This document shows, piece after piece, positions 19,889 to 31,038 of a stretch of DNA of 64,000 nucleotides; position 1 is the stretch's first letter, and the number at the start of each line of letters is the position of its first letter. The notes beneath the pieces are model-generated. The model did no database searches, was not told the DNA's origin, and saw only the letters and a program-made list of their open reading frames with translations. The position numbers and the translations under genes are program-made. The stretch is from contig NBAZ01000012.1 of assembly GCA_002794735.1 (NCBI GenBank), positions 248,001 through 312,000 on the forward strand. Reading direction: 5' to 3'. Origin of the DNA: Pyrrhoderma lamaoense. Its lineage: Eukaryota > Basidiomycota > Agaricomycetes > Hymenochaetales > Hymenochaetaceae.

Positions 19889-22769
19889 CTATCGCCACCA
19901 ACAAGTCAAATAAACAGCTCCAAAGATCGAAACGGCTCCAGACATCAACACAGAAGCCACCACCGCTCTAGGATTCGTCCCACTACTACTACTACTACCA
20001 CTGCTGCTACTACTCTCGTCATTGGAACTCCCGAAACTTGTGGATCCTAGTGCGTTCCAGCTTGTTCCTCCCCTCCCGTTTGACGTGGCGAGTACGGCTT
20101 GGTTGACTGTTGCCGTGTTTGCTGGGCCGGTCTAGGTTATTATGTTTGTTTGTTCGTTTGTTTGTTTGTTGTTTGTTTTCATTGTGTTGAGAGAATTTGG
20201 AGAATAAAGTTGGATCGTGTCAATATGTTGGTTACCACATAAAAAAGAGAGAGATGAACACGTACAGCAGTCGTCGTAGTAGCAAACGTCACCGTCGACT
20301 GAGGTTCAGACTCACTCAACGCGTCCGAGCTCAAAAACACGAGTGCCATCGCGGGTGCGGGTACAGGGACGGCGCATACGTTGTTCGTCTGGTCACATTG
20401 ATACGTGTAGATGGTTTCTTCACCTTGGAGACGTCCGTCAGCTTCAAAAGCTCCGCCAAAAGTCTATTATTATTATTATTATTATTATTATCGTCGTCGT
20501 CGTCGTCGTCGTCGAGGAAGAGAAAGCTAGCGGTCAGAACCCGAAGAAAGACCAACAATTGAAAGGAACAGAAACGCACCTGTCCCGCCCAAGTGATATT
20601 GAATTTCTCGTTCACGTCGTCAGCCAGTAAGTACCTTTTTTACAAGTTCAGTCAGTTTGTTGTTGTTGTTGATATTGTTATTTAGTTTTATGAATGGAAC
20701 GGATGTGATAAATAATATCACTTACTTGACTTGAACACTCCCAGGCGTCGCACCAGCCTGACCAGTCTCATTCCCACCAACACTAATATAAGCCGTATAA
20801 TTACTAGCCCCACTCGGATCGGTGATAAAGTTCCCCAGGATCACTCTCTGAGGCGTCCCTTGTTCATAAGCCACATAGCCAGGTGTGTATTGGTTATTGC
20901 CATTAAGGAAAAGGTCGACGACACGTGTTTGACCAGAGTTTCCGATGAATTCGGCTACGACGAGGGAGGAATAGAAGGTTGGGCCGACTGTCCACTGGTG
21001 GAAGTTGGATTGGTTCGTGGATGGGGGTGTGAAAAGCTACAAAAAGGGGGTAGGAGAAAGGATTGTTAGAATCATTGGTATTAATAATTATAATATTTAA
21101 TATGTATGCGTCTATGCCAAGTAAAAAACGTTTGACGAGGAAGCAAAATAAAATAAAAAGATCGACACAAGCCAAGAGGGGTCGAGGGCCAAGAATTTAT
21201 TTGCCCTCGACCCAAGCTTTTCAAGTCTAAAACGCTAATCTTTTTTTTTTCTACACTCAAGAAAGGAAAAACGGAGAGAGAAATGACGCACATTATAGTA
21301 ATTACTCTGTCCACCAACATGGAACAAGGTATTCGAGATATTACCACAAGCCATGTTCATCGCGTAGTCAATAGCCCATAACGCGGAAAGGAAGGAATCG
21401 CTCAATCCGGAGAAACCACCACAAGAAGCCGTGTTTGTCTCGAAAAGAAGGACGGGTATCCCGAGACCACTGGCGATTTGAGTGGTGTTGATGTATGCAG
21501 CGTTCTCGGCTTGTGTGAACGTGTGATTCAAATACATGAGCGAGATGAAATCCTGTGGGTTGTAGTGCGTGCTTCCATTACAATTGTCCAGCGGATAGCT
21601 AAGGGACAAGTGTAAGTGTACGTGCAAATGGAACTCTTCTAGTAGTGACCTCAGTGACTAGTGACACGACTTACTGTTGGACAGAAATATAGGACAGGTG
21701 ATCGCTATAACTCTCCAAGAAACCGGTATCCCACACATCCTCGGGTGTCCATCCGATATTCCCTCCGCAGCAGACACTAGGAGCAACAAACTGCGACGCA
21801 TTCTTAATATTCTCATCATTCTCATATATCTCCAACACACTCCCCCATTCCGTAAAGTAAGTACTCTGATTATAGTCACTGTCCCGCAGTAAGTTTTCGT
21901 GATACAAATCCGGTTCGTTCCCGAGTTGTAAGCCCACTAGTTTGTCTCCCAGTACTGATTGTGCGAGTTCGGCGATTTGGGTGCGTGGGTTTTGGGTATC
22001 GTTGAATGGTACGCCGAGGAACCATTTGATCGTGGGTAGCATGCTTGAGATGTTTGACATGGCGTAGATCAGAGACGGCGCAATGAGCAATTCGGGTGTC
22101 CCAGTCTAGTTTATAATTTCTTTCTTTCTTACAACACTGCATAATGAAGAAATAGAGAGAGATGACGGACTCACGCGTGAATCCCGAGTCGCCCCTTTCT
22201 CAATCATATTCCCGTCTTCCAACCCGTCAGGGACCAAGACCGATTGTTCTTGCGAGTTACCGCCGATACGAATCATTAGGTCTTGAGATCTCGAGATCAC
22301 TGTTGACAGCAAGTTCAAGAATATAGGATCGATATGTGTCCCATCAGTCCCCACTAAGCAAAAAAAAAAAAAGGGGGGGGGGTTAGGACAGTTCACCAAC
22401 AAGTTAATGAAAAGCAATCAAGGCCCAGTAAGAGAGTAAACGAAGGTGCACATACACAAGTGATTAGTCACAGACAACTCTAACGAGAACCCAAAAAAGT
22501 CTCCGGAAAGAGCCATCGACAGGTCGTCCATCCCACCACTATACAGCTGAACGGGTATCGAAGTCTGAAGACTCACGATACTCGAATCGTTAGGTAAGAC
22601 CGGATTGAAACTCGCTCCATCGCAAGGTACGGCCCTATACAAGGTGTAGCTTGGGCACCGGGGGCGGCGTAGACTGTCACTTCGGCTGATACGCCTTCGA
22701 GTAGGTAAGGGGATAGTGAGGTGAGTGATGCTAGCGTTGTACCAGGAATAGCTTCTTCCTGAACGCCAT
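19889..22769 (-). CDS. GH79 family glycosidase (beta-glucuronidase type), copy A
   Basis: GH79 enzymes are retaining glycosidases acting on glucuronides and related sugars, normally secreted. The likely start at 22769 gives a basic, hydrophobic N-terminus typical of a signal peptide. Conserved blocks in order: IPVQLYSGGMDDLSM, DPIFLNLLSTV, MIRIGGNSQEQS, KWFLGVPFNDTQNPR, LQLGNEPDLY (acid/base Glu, codon at 21914-21916), VAPSVCCGGNIGWTPE, LLFETNTASCGGFSG (nucleophile Glu, codon at 21439-21441), then the C-terminal beta domain with NITWAGQ and CAVPVPAPA. The end has a Ser-rich linker and one hydrophobic segment, suggesting membrane or GPI attachment. One intron contains an (ATT)n(TCG)n microsatellite. 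Frame breaks near 22655 and 22742 are each fixed by one added G/C. Paralog of the gene at 52824, with introns in matching places. Confidence 0.88.
20465..20514. repeat. (ATT)n-(TCG)n microsatellite inside a GH79 intron
   Basis: About nine ATT units run directly into about eight TCG units. The tract falls between the exon ending NITWAGQ and the next exon containing TFGGAFEADG, so it is intronic. Read as an open frame on the minus strand it would give poly-Asp/poly-Asn, which is not expected in the family. Confidence 0.85.
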
Positions 22770-23717
22770 TGTGGAGGTGAAAAAAGAACAAAGGGGGGGG
22801 GGGGACGTGGAATAGAGGTGGAGAGGTGAAGAGGTGGGGAGAGAGAGAGAAAAAGGAAATTGGATTGGATTGGATTGGATTTTCCCGCACGACGACGTCG
22901 ACAAGGGACGATGCCGATGACGACGTGACGAGGGGAGAGGGGGATACCATCAGCTTAAGAAGACATGTATATGGAAGCTATAAATAAAATGATCTGTGTG
23001 CCTATACACGAATTAGGAATGGGGAAATCCTCTTGCCTCATCATACTCTCCATACTCAGTTTATTGGGAAAGTGGAGAAAGGGAGAGGAGAGGAAAGGAA
23101 AGATGGGGGGCCCTCATAATGCATGTGAACCCATCAAGTGCATTGGATGTTTACCAGCGGTCAATGACCTACCTCTATATGCACAGTGGTTGTCCATACC
23201 TCCCTGATATTAGTCATCTGATAAGATTTCCCAAAAATGTATCCGGTAATAAGTGTATCTTAGGCGAGAAGAAGGGACGAATAGATGGAAAGAAGTGGCC
23301 GGGTTTTTCTTTTCTTTCTTCATGACCGATGTGCTTATTTTTCAATCGAGCATAACGTTACATGGAAGCTCATTCATGAGAACATCATCATCATATAATT
23401 TATTTTCTGGCATGGACCTCCACCCCCCCCCCAACCGTGGATACATTGCTAACTAAGAACAAACCCAATGGGAAGGTTCAAGTTGCTAAAAGTACGTGTA
23501 CTTTGGTTACGTTTATCCAGTTATCTACCCGGCCAATACCATATAGCAGTATACTCGCATATGTAAGGGTTTAGATGGATACAGCACGTAGAACTGGACT
23601 GGTAGAAATAGATAGGTCAGGACACCACTTTCAAGTTTATTGCTTCCTTCAAATTGGGTGTACCGCCTTTTCTTTCTTTCTTTCGACCAACGCAAGGGCC
23701 CTTGGCGTAACAAGTAA
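22770..23717. other. Intergenic, GH79-A promoter region
   Basis: This is the upstream region of GH79 copy A and the 3' flank of the twin-CX9C gene. It contains a short GGATT tandem array (about 22860-22880) and CT/GA-rich DNA near the GH79 start. ORFs here have no recognisable content. Confidence 0.45.
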
Positions 23718-24177
23718 TCACCACTTTCTCTTCATCTACAACCAAAAGAATTAACGTTCAATCCTTCCCTCCTCACCAAACAAACAAACAGACAGACAGA
23801 CAAGCAAACAAAAACCAGAGTAAAACACACACAAACACAAAAAAGAAGAGGAAGAAGAAGATTTGAAGAAAACAGATAACAAGGAACTCCAAAGAAAATA
23901 GAAAGAAAGAACTGAAAGAACAAAAAAAAAAAAAGCATTAAGAAAGAGTAAAAACCCGACTCACAGATTCCCTCAAACACTTCCCAAAGAGTTCGAATTC
24001 CTCTTGACACGCATCACGTCTCATATCCGTATAAGACTTCAAAATACATTTCCCGTATGCAGAAGCCTGAGTCGCACACGTCGTTGTTGCGTGAGTCGCA
24101 AGTCGTCGTAAAGGTATGGTAGCAGTAGTACTAGTACTAGTTGCAGTTGTAGTTGCTGCTGTTATTGGAGTCATCAC
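23718..24177 (-). CDS. Twin CX9C protein, NDUFAF8-like complex I assembly factor
   Basis: A small protein of about 76 residues. After a Thr-rich N-terminus it reads ATHATTTCATQASAYGKC then DMRRDACQEEFELFGKC. Both cysteine pairs have exactly nine residues between them, the twin CX9C signature of proteins imported to the mitochondrial intermembrane space by the Mia40 relay. The wording around the cysteines (CATQASAYGKC, CQEEFELF) is closest to NDUFAF8 (C17orf89), which works with NDUFAF5 in complex I assembly. The first exon ends at 23965 before GTGAGT; a second exon of about six codons (MKRKW) ends at the stop 23718-23720. The second exon and the long (about 230 nt) intron are less certain than the CX9C core. 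Confidence 0.72.
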
Positions 24178-24515
24178 ACGTCAACCGTTTGCACGTAAAA
24201 CGGAATGGAGGTTAAAAAGGAAAGAAAAGGGCAAGAAAGGAAAAGGAAAGAACTTGCTTATGAAAAACATATACAGGATTTTACTTGTTATTTTAAACTC
24301 CGATAGTACTTGTATTAGGGGTCATAAGACTAAGTATAGTAGCGATATACATGTCATGTTAAGAGTAGGTACGTAGGTACGTAGTGTGTGTTGGGGTTGG
24401 TTGGGGTTGTTGGTATACAGATTGACAGAAATAGTACAAATGCAGAAGAAGAAGCGTTAACAAAGAAAAGAGTAAAAAACGTATAAAATAAGAAGAGAAA
24501 GAAAGGAGCTTAGAG
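24178..24515. other. Short intergenic gap
   Basis: About 340 bases between the NDUFAF8-like start and the end of the DUF1746 gene. It should carry the promoter of the former. No other feature seen. Confidence 0.5.
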
Positions 24516-25930
24516 CTAGCTGTGGTTGGTGTCAATAGATCCAGGGATACTTCTCTCGCTATCTACATTCCTTGAATCATTCTCGACTCTGGGAACAGGA
24601 ACTGACTGGCCAGCTGTACTGCGTCTCCTACTGCGCCTCCCACCACCACCTTCCCTTCTATTAATACCACCACCACCAATACTGTGATTACCACGATTAT
24701 TACTATTATTACCAGCTTGAGAACTACTTCTCCTCCCACTTCCATTTACCGACAATCCTTGCTGCTGCTGTTGTTGTTGTTGTTGTTGAGTCCTCATTTC
24801 AGCTTCACCACGGCCCGAGTCGCAGCCGCCCGTGAGAGTACGTTCAATATCGAAGCTAGCTGGAGAGAAGTCGTCGCTGGGAGAGGGAGCTGCATGTGCA
24901 TAGCTGAGAGTGCGTTGTCGATCTCTGATGATTCTCCGTTTGTTGAAGATCCTGGTGGAGGTGGTTGGGGGACTGGAGAGGTGAGTCGGTGGATGATGTG
25001 ACGGAGATGGACGGAGATGACTGGGGTTGTGGGGGTAGGACTTGGCGTTGTTGTCGCTGTTGCTGTTGCTGTTGTTGAGTTGGTTTTGAAAGGGTATCTA
25101 GGGAGTGGGTAGGAAAGAGGCGGCGAGGAAGAGGAAGAGGAGGAGGAGGAAGCGTTGTTGGATATAGAATTTGGGTTATTTGGGTAAGGAAAGGGGGATG
25201 GATAAGGGGGGTATGTGAATGGTAAGGATGGATCGTAAGAATCGAAGATAACTTCGGAAGGCTCCTCTGGCTCCGGGAGTAAAGGATCAGGTACTTCTTC
25301 TGGCATCGTCGCGAGAGCGATGTCTCATACGAGATCGTTGCAAGTAGAGATTGAAAGAACATGATAGTTGCATCAAGTAATAACAGTTGTAATTTTGATG
25401 GTTTATGTCCTGTGAACATATAATTATGAGTTTCATTGGACCGAATACATATTTATGAGTAAATATATGTGTGCGTATGGGTAGGGAGGTGTAGGTGTGT
25501 CAATAATGGGGATGTAGGAAAGACGGGGTAAGAGTTCCGACGAGGAGAGTAAAACTAAAAACCGTTTGCTACTCACCCATTCCGATAAAATCCAACACGA
25601 GTGTTTTTTCTTTGGGATCCCCGGCACCTGTTACTGCGTGTGTCCAGACTCCTCCTACGTTGACGAGGAAGACGAGGACGAACCAGAATGAAAGCGATCG
25701 CCGGCCGTCGAACTCACGTACACGACCGAATTGGAATTGGGTCGACGAGCGGCATAAGTATATGAGCAACGAGGGTGCAAGCAGAAAGGACAGCGTATGA
25801 AGCTGGTAGCATAAGGAATCCAACTGGACCATAGGAGTACATGTGGTTTATTGAGGTCAAGGCCGAAATTTGATATATAGAGGATATATAGCACCGACGA
25901 AGAGACGTGATTGTAGGGATTGCGTTGCAT
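24516..25930 (-). CDS. DUF1746 membrane protein, Dsc E3 ligase subunit-like
   Basis: DUF1746 proteins include fungal Dsc-complex components that act in Golgi/ER membrane ubiquitination and SREBP processing. The first exon (MQRNPYNHVSSS) splices to LDSLCYQLHTLSFLLAPSLL, followed by RSLSFWFVLVFLVNVGGVW and TLVLDFIGMG. After another intron come HKPSKLQLLLLDATIMFFQS and LLATISYETS. These three or four membrane segments and the LDFIGMG...PSKLQLLLLD motif are the family core. The C-terminal half is Pro/Ser-rich and spread over three frames: one with DPLLPEPEEPSEVIFDSYD, another with RIIRDRQRTLSYAHAAP through FDIERTLTGG, then poly-Gln and a Gly/Arg-rich tail. Two missing bases (near 25300 and 25100) would join them; a 230-nt intron is an alternative for part. 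The Dsc assignment is inference. Confidence 0.75.
24757..24790. repeat. CAA/CAG repeat coding for poly-Gln
   Basis: On the minus strand about eleven CAA/CAG codons follow the Met-Arg-Thr segment near the end of the DUF1746 gene. On the plus strand this appears as GTT/GCT repeats. It is a typical variable trinucleotide tract. Confidence 0.75.
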
Positions 25931-26143
25931 TGGTTAAAGATGCTCTAGATGACGAAGTGGAGGACTGCACTTACTGATTGCATTATATGCTTTCTTTGAG
26001 CATGGTAGCGTATGCTTTTGGGCATGACAGTGTCATTCGACTGCTAGTTGTGTTAAAGCCCAATGCCAATGACTGGAATCAATAATGCCTGACTTGAACT
26101 TGGTTAAAATGGCTGTGTATATTGACTTGTCATGTATTTTCAA

Positions 26144-26217
26144 GGCCGGTTAGCTCAGTTGGTTAGAGCGTGGTGCTAATAACGCCAAGGTCGCGGGTTC
26201 GACCCCCGTACGGGCCA
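26144..26217 (+). tRNA. trnI-AAU: tRNA-Ile (AAT anticodon)
   Basis: A 74-nt intronless cloverleaf. The acceptor stem GGCCGGT pairs with ACGGGCC (one G-G mismatch), the anticodon stem is TGGTG/CGCCA and the seven-base loop CTAATAA holds AAT at positions 34-36. The T arm has GGTTCGACCC and the D arm GCTC/GAGC. The sequence is identical to the second copy at 30965. Confidence 0.96.
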
Positions 26218-26681
26218 CTAGATACTTCAGTAGTTTGTTTTGTTCCTCCGGAAGAGGGAGAAGTAGGTTTTTTCACCTCAATTTTTTATAATATCTTATG
26301 ACACTCTTCTTTTTCTTACCAAGCCAGAGTATCAAGCTCTACTTTTCCTACTACTTCTCAGATGTCCATAGGGACCTTCTGAGGGTGTGTCTCAGGGCTA
26401 GCTCTGGTGGCTGCAAGCCAAATAAGGCAAAACAGACTGACATTGTGAGAAGAGCTTCTAAATTTCTCACCCGTTCACAATAGCACACGAATCTGATTGT
26501 AGTAGCCAAGGCTATGTCAGAGCAACTCTAGTCTTCACCGCCCTTCACACCTCACCCCCTCTCGCCCTCCTCCTTCCTCCCACCACCAACATTACTGTGG
26601 CAAGCAGAACCTCAAAGTATAGTAGTCGTTAAGAGGAAGAGGAAGCCAAGAACTAAACTCAGAGCTTTATTTACTGTCTCT
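26218..26681. other. Intergenic, upstream of the four-TM gene
   Basis: Contains the tRNA trailer region and presumably the promoter of the four-TM protein. The only ORF of note is short and has no domain. Confidence 0.5.
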
Positions 26682-28210
26682 ATGGCGAACTGTGTCACAG
26701 ACTGGATCTTTCGCCGCTCACGTTTCTGCTGTTGTCTGCCTGTCCGCTTCGGGGCAGGCCTCATGGCATTCCTAACCCTTCTTCTATCTGGGTTACTGAT
26801 GGTCATCCTCTGGTTTGAAGTGAACTGTATGTATGCTTTCATTCTTATATGCACATGTGTGATTCGTATGTGTGATTCCGTATGCTGCTTTACTTATTTT
26901 ACTTGTCAACACTTTTCTTTTTATCCAAAGCGAACTACTTCACATCCAATGGTGAAAAGGTGGCCTTCATCGTTGCGGGCGTCATAGAGACTTTCTTGTT
27001 CTTAGTTTCTATACTAGGGTATGTATAACCTTTTATTATGTACTTTAGAAATCGTTGGCTGCCACTACAAGAGGAATGCTCTTTGGTGTGGAAAAACACA
27101 TAAACTGCTGCTCCCCCCCCTCATTCGGCATCTTTGATCCCAACTTTGACTCAAGATTTCTCAGTGGCACTGGCGTCTAGTTTGAATTGTTATTTGAAAT
27201 ACAAAAATGACTAGATCTTACCTTTTCATCCATTCCTACCTACCCCTTACTATCTTGGAATTTGTCTGACAATCCTCTTCATTACTGATCAAATACTCTA
27301 TTTCTTTCCAGGTTCATCGGCGTCTTCGCAAAAAAGCAGTCATTTGTCCTTATTTATGTGATATTTTTATATGCCCACTTCCTCATCAATTTTGGAGTTG
27401 CGGCGTATTTCCTGTGGCAGGTGACGCATGCTGCGAACAAAGATATAGTCGCAGTTTGCGAAGAGACCGTGAGAAATTCGCAAGCCAAGATCAATGTAGA
27501 GGTCTCTTCAATGTTACCAAAGGTGTATACTGGGGCCTTTCCATTGTTGTTCTTGCAGTGGAAGCGTGTACGTAGAAGAAAAAATTCCTGCTGATTCGTA
27601 AGGTGTATTAACGTTTTCCATCTGTTTGTTTGTTTTTCCCTACAAATCTCTAGATTGTACACTTATCGTGACGCGGTATCTAAACCAACTACGGTATGAG
27701 AAACGCGATAATAGGCTTTCTCGTAAGCTTGCAAGACAGAGTGCCTATGATGCATTCCACAAGCGGATCACCTCTTTTGACGAACCATTAACTTCTCCTG
27801 ATGCGATGGAAAATGACAAGAAACGGTATTCAAGTCTTAGTACAACGGATAATGACATGGAAATGGACAAAGAAGGGCTACTTGCACATAAACCTATGAG
27901 TGAAAGTGCTGTGCCGATCTCACTAACGCATTTCAACCCATATGAAGCCTATGATAAGGAAGCTCAGCAGAAAGTTGAAGTAAAAAAACCCAAGAACACG
28001 TTTGACAGACGGGAATCTGAGGGTTCGACGGCATCCGCGTCGATGGTAGTGGATGTTACATTATCCAAGGATGCAAATGAAGTAGAGGTTGGTCCTGACG
28101 GAGTTCCTTCGGGTGCAGGTAGGCCAGTATCTGTGTCCTTTTCCTCGCCTCATATCGGTGGACATAATCCGTCATCTACCACGATGATACGGTCGGGAAA
28201 ACCATTTTGA
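26682..28210 (+). CDS. Four-transmembrane protein of unknown function
   Basis: I do not recognise a named family. Four exons: 26682-26826, 26931-27018, 27312-27566, 27654-28210. Hydrophobic segments are GLMAFLTLLLSGLLMVILWF, VAFIVAGVIETFLFLVSILG, the FVLIYVIFLYAHFLINFGVA region and the segment VYWGLSIVVLAVEAY. Cysteines in the last loop (AVCEETVRN ... QCRGLFNV) sit like a small extracellular loop of tetraspan/MARVEL-type proteins. A long hydrophilic tail of about 185 residues follows. In exon 3 the frame slips by one base near 27489 (AAGAT where AAGGAT would keep QCRGLFNVTKGVYWG in frame). Tail Ser/Thr content suggests phosphorylation, but no motif is specific. Confidence 0.75.
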
Positions 28211-29097
28211 GACAGTTTTTCCAGTATCCATAATCTTCTGTTTACTTAGGACTCTGTATCAGCGATAGTCTTTTGCTTCCGTTTTTTTTTTGCTCGTTTG
28301 GGTAAATGGTTTTACCCAGGCTTTTCTTGTTGCATCTGGACACTGGACAATTATATAGTATATGTTTATTTCGCTTCAAAACTGTGTAGAGTAATTTTTG
28401 TAGCCCAAGTGATGATAGTTTATGCTCGTATGTGATGCAGTGTAGGGAAGTGTGTGTACAGATAACTTTTCTGAGTGATTACTTCCTAAAAGGGGAAGCT
28501 CTGTGCATGTTAATCACATGTCAACTCCTTTTTTTTCCCTTTCTTTGTCGCTTGGCGAGTTCTCAACGCAATTATCAGTGTGTGCTTTTCCTACTTCTTA
28601 AATCCAGGCCACATTTCTGCAGTCCTCCTCAGTCGTGATGAAAGTGTAACTTTTAAGCCTATCATGGTATCGTATTACTGCATGAAGTCCGATTCGGCGG
28701 TGTATGCAGCCTACTAAGGTAATTTTTGGACATGACACATGATAAAGGAGCCTTTAGAATGTCGTTTTAGAGATGAATTGGATATTTGAGGTGAACATGA
28801 ACGGGATTCTGTGAGTGCTTGGATAGCGATGATGTTTGTGAGGTAAATGACGATTTGGGATGTTTGATCTCAGGGAGTTGGTTATCTACAGATTGAGATC
28901 ACGTTGTATCGCGCCATCTCTTCATCTTTATAATGAGTTTATTAGATACATACGTATATAAGAACCTCCATCTTCCCCTCCCCTCCTCCTCACTCTCCTC
29001 AATTTCTATGAGTTTCCGTTATTAGCGGAAGACCAAGTTAACTCTTTGTTTTTGTTTTTGTATTCGCCTTGACTCTGTACTTTTATCTTTTTCAAAC
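28211..29097. other. Intergenic between two plus-strand genes
   Basis: The 3' flank of the four-TM gene and promoter of the 2OG oxygenase. Pyrimidine-rich DNA at about 28970-29000 and 29040-29095 just before the oxygenase start is typical of fungal promoters. One short ORF (28432-28638) is not credible. Confidence 0.5.
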
Positions 29098-30722
29098 ATG
29101 ACGCCTAACTCTACCTCTAAACCAACCTTTGACCGTATACCTATTCTTGATTACCAGCTCCTCACAACAGGTCGTAAAGACGAGTTTGTGTCCCAGCTCC
29201 GACACACAATGATCTTCATCGGCTTTCTCTACCTCGCAAACCCACCGATTGATAAGTCACTATTTGATCGAGTTATAGGCTATGCTCCCAAGTTATTTGA
29301 ACTTCCTCAGGAGAAGAAGGACGCGATTAGGATGGTGAATAGTCCTCGGTTTCTTGGCTATTCGAGATTTGGAGCAGAGCTTACTCGTGGTGCTGTTGAC
29401 CAACGTGAACAAATTGATTTGGCTACTGATTTTAAGGGAAATGGAAACCTGGGGATCCTGAGTATCTACGATTGCAGGGAGAGTCACAGGTAAGAGTTAT
29501 AATCTCTTTCTTTTCTTCTCCTTTCTCCTCATTGTTATATTACATATACATATATAAGAGTGATTAATTGAATATATTACCAACTCCTTTTCAGTGGCCG
29601 TCGGAAGAAGATCTACCTGGATTCAAAGAGACTATGCTAGAATATCTTTCGAAACTGGAAGCTCTCTCATATGAAATAGCGGTCTACTTGCTGAAGCTCT
29701 AGGACTATCGCCTGACGGTCTAGCAGACTTCTTTGATAAACCGGGTAATATTCAGCACAGAGGAAAGATTGTTCGTTATCCGTCACCAAAGGATGCTTCG
29801 TCCTCTGATCAAGGCGTCGGCCCACACTTTGATGCAGGGTTTTTAACGCTGTTGCTCCAAGCGAGTGATCATCGTGGATTGCAGGTACAAGCTCCAGATG
29901 GTGCTTGGGTAGACGCTCCTCCTATTCCTTATACGCTCGTAGTGAACTTTGGAAAAGGGTTGGAAGCGGCTACTAGAGGCCTTGCTCGTGCAACTAGTCA
30001 TCGTGTTCTTAGTCCTCCAGTTGGCACTACCCCTCGATACTCGATACCGTTCTTCCAACGTATTAGACAGGAAATCAAACTCACTGATTATATTCCCGAA
30101 AGTAAGTATCTTCAACTCCTTGAGCTCAATGTGAACTTGGAAGTAATGATAACCTGACTCTAAAAATCGTTCATTTGCACCCTAGTTCCACTGAAATCCT
30201 TGCTTTGAAAGAACAAAGAGGAGAAACCGGTTCAACCGACTGTAAGTCTAAAGTACCTCCATACATACACTTCGTCTAAGTCTCTAAATTTATCCTTTCT
30301 CTAACCACACTTCGATCGATTGACTCAAAACTCAAAACTCAATAATCCTCGCAATAACCCCCTTTTTTCTCCAGCTATCAACTACACAGAATACGAACGC
30401 GAGCCCTCAGGCCTAGTCGAGCTTATCGGCCGTGTCAAGTAAGTCAGATTCTTATACATACTTCACATACTTCAGCCCCCTTTTTTCCCTATCGACTCCC
30501 TTAATTTCTGTTTAACACGTACGGATAGACTTTTACTTTTACTTCTACTCATAAAACATATTTATAAGTTCTCACTTAACTGACGTCTTACTTACATATC
30601 TTTTTCTTTTCTCTATAAACGCGATTAACAGGAGCCACCCAGACGTTGCTCAACGCCACTATCCAGAACTCTTCAAACAGTTCTTCCCACATGGTCTACC
30701 AGCCCAGGGTATGGCGTATTGA
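29098..30722 (+). CDS. 2-oxoglutarate/Fe(II) oxygenase, IPNS-like
   Basis: Members of this superfamily use Fe(II), O2 and usually 2-oxoglutarate to hydroxylate or desaturate small molecules. Five exons: 29098-29489, 29595-30101, 30186-30241, 30375-30438, 30632-30722. The N-terminal DIOX_N domain has IPILDYQLL, FIGFLYLANP and REQIDLATDF. The catalytic domain has the iron ligands His and Asp in VGPHFDAGFLTLLLQ, the distal His in RATSHRVLSP, and the co-substrate Arg-Ser in TTPRYSIPFF. The C-terminus EREPSGLVELIGRVK is typical of the fungal clade. Frame breaks near 29437, 29681 and 30188 each need one extra G or C. All active-site residues survive, which argues for sequencing error over decay. 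The substrate is unknown and no cluster is next to it. Confidence 0.85.
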
Positions 30723-30964
30723 ACCGCCCCTTCCCTCCCTTCCTCCTTCTCCCCACAGTTCTGTCTTGAGACAGTAAACCATGACTTCTCTTCTATAATC
30801 TCCTCTCTTCTTTCCTCGAAAAAAATCAACTAGTCAATCTAAATAAATCGATATAAAAAAACATTTTAATATACTTATACTTGATTACTTTTCATTCCAA
30901 GATATTCTTCACGTTTCTTGAAATGTTTATCATCCACAATGCACCAAAAAGAAATTGTTATGCT

Positions 30965-31038
30965 GGCCGGTTAGCTCAGTTGGTTAGAGCGTGGTGCTAA
31001 TAACGCCAAGGTCGCGGGTTCGACCCCCGTACGGGCCA
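30965..31038 (+). tRNA. trnI-AAU: tRNA-Ile (AAT anticodon), second copy
   Basis: All 74 bases are identical to the gene at 26144, with the same strand and anticodon loop CTAATAA. The flanks outside the tRNA do not match, so the repeat is the gene only. Confidence 0.96.

Noticed and set aside
20331..20615. ORF with poly-Asp and poly-Asn stretch
   Set aside because: It is GH79-A exon sequence read on through an intron that contains the ATT/TCG microsatellite; homologous copy B has an ordinary intron there.
24794..25306. Independent 170-codon Pro/Ser-rich ORF
   Set aside because: It is one of three frames of the DUF1746 gene's tail, not a separate gene.
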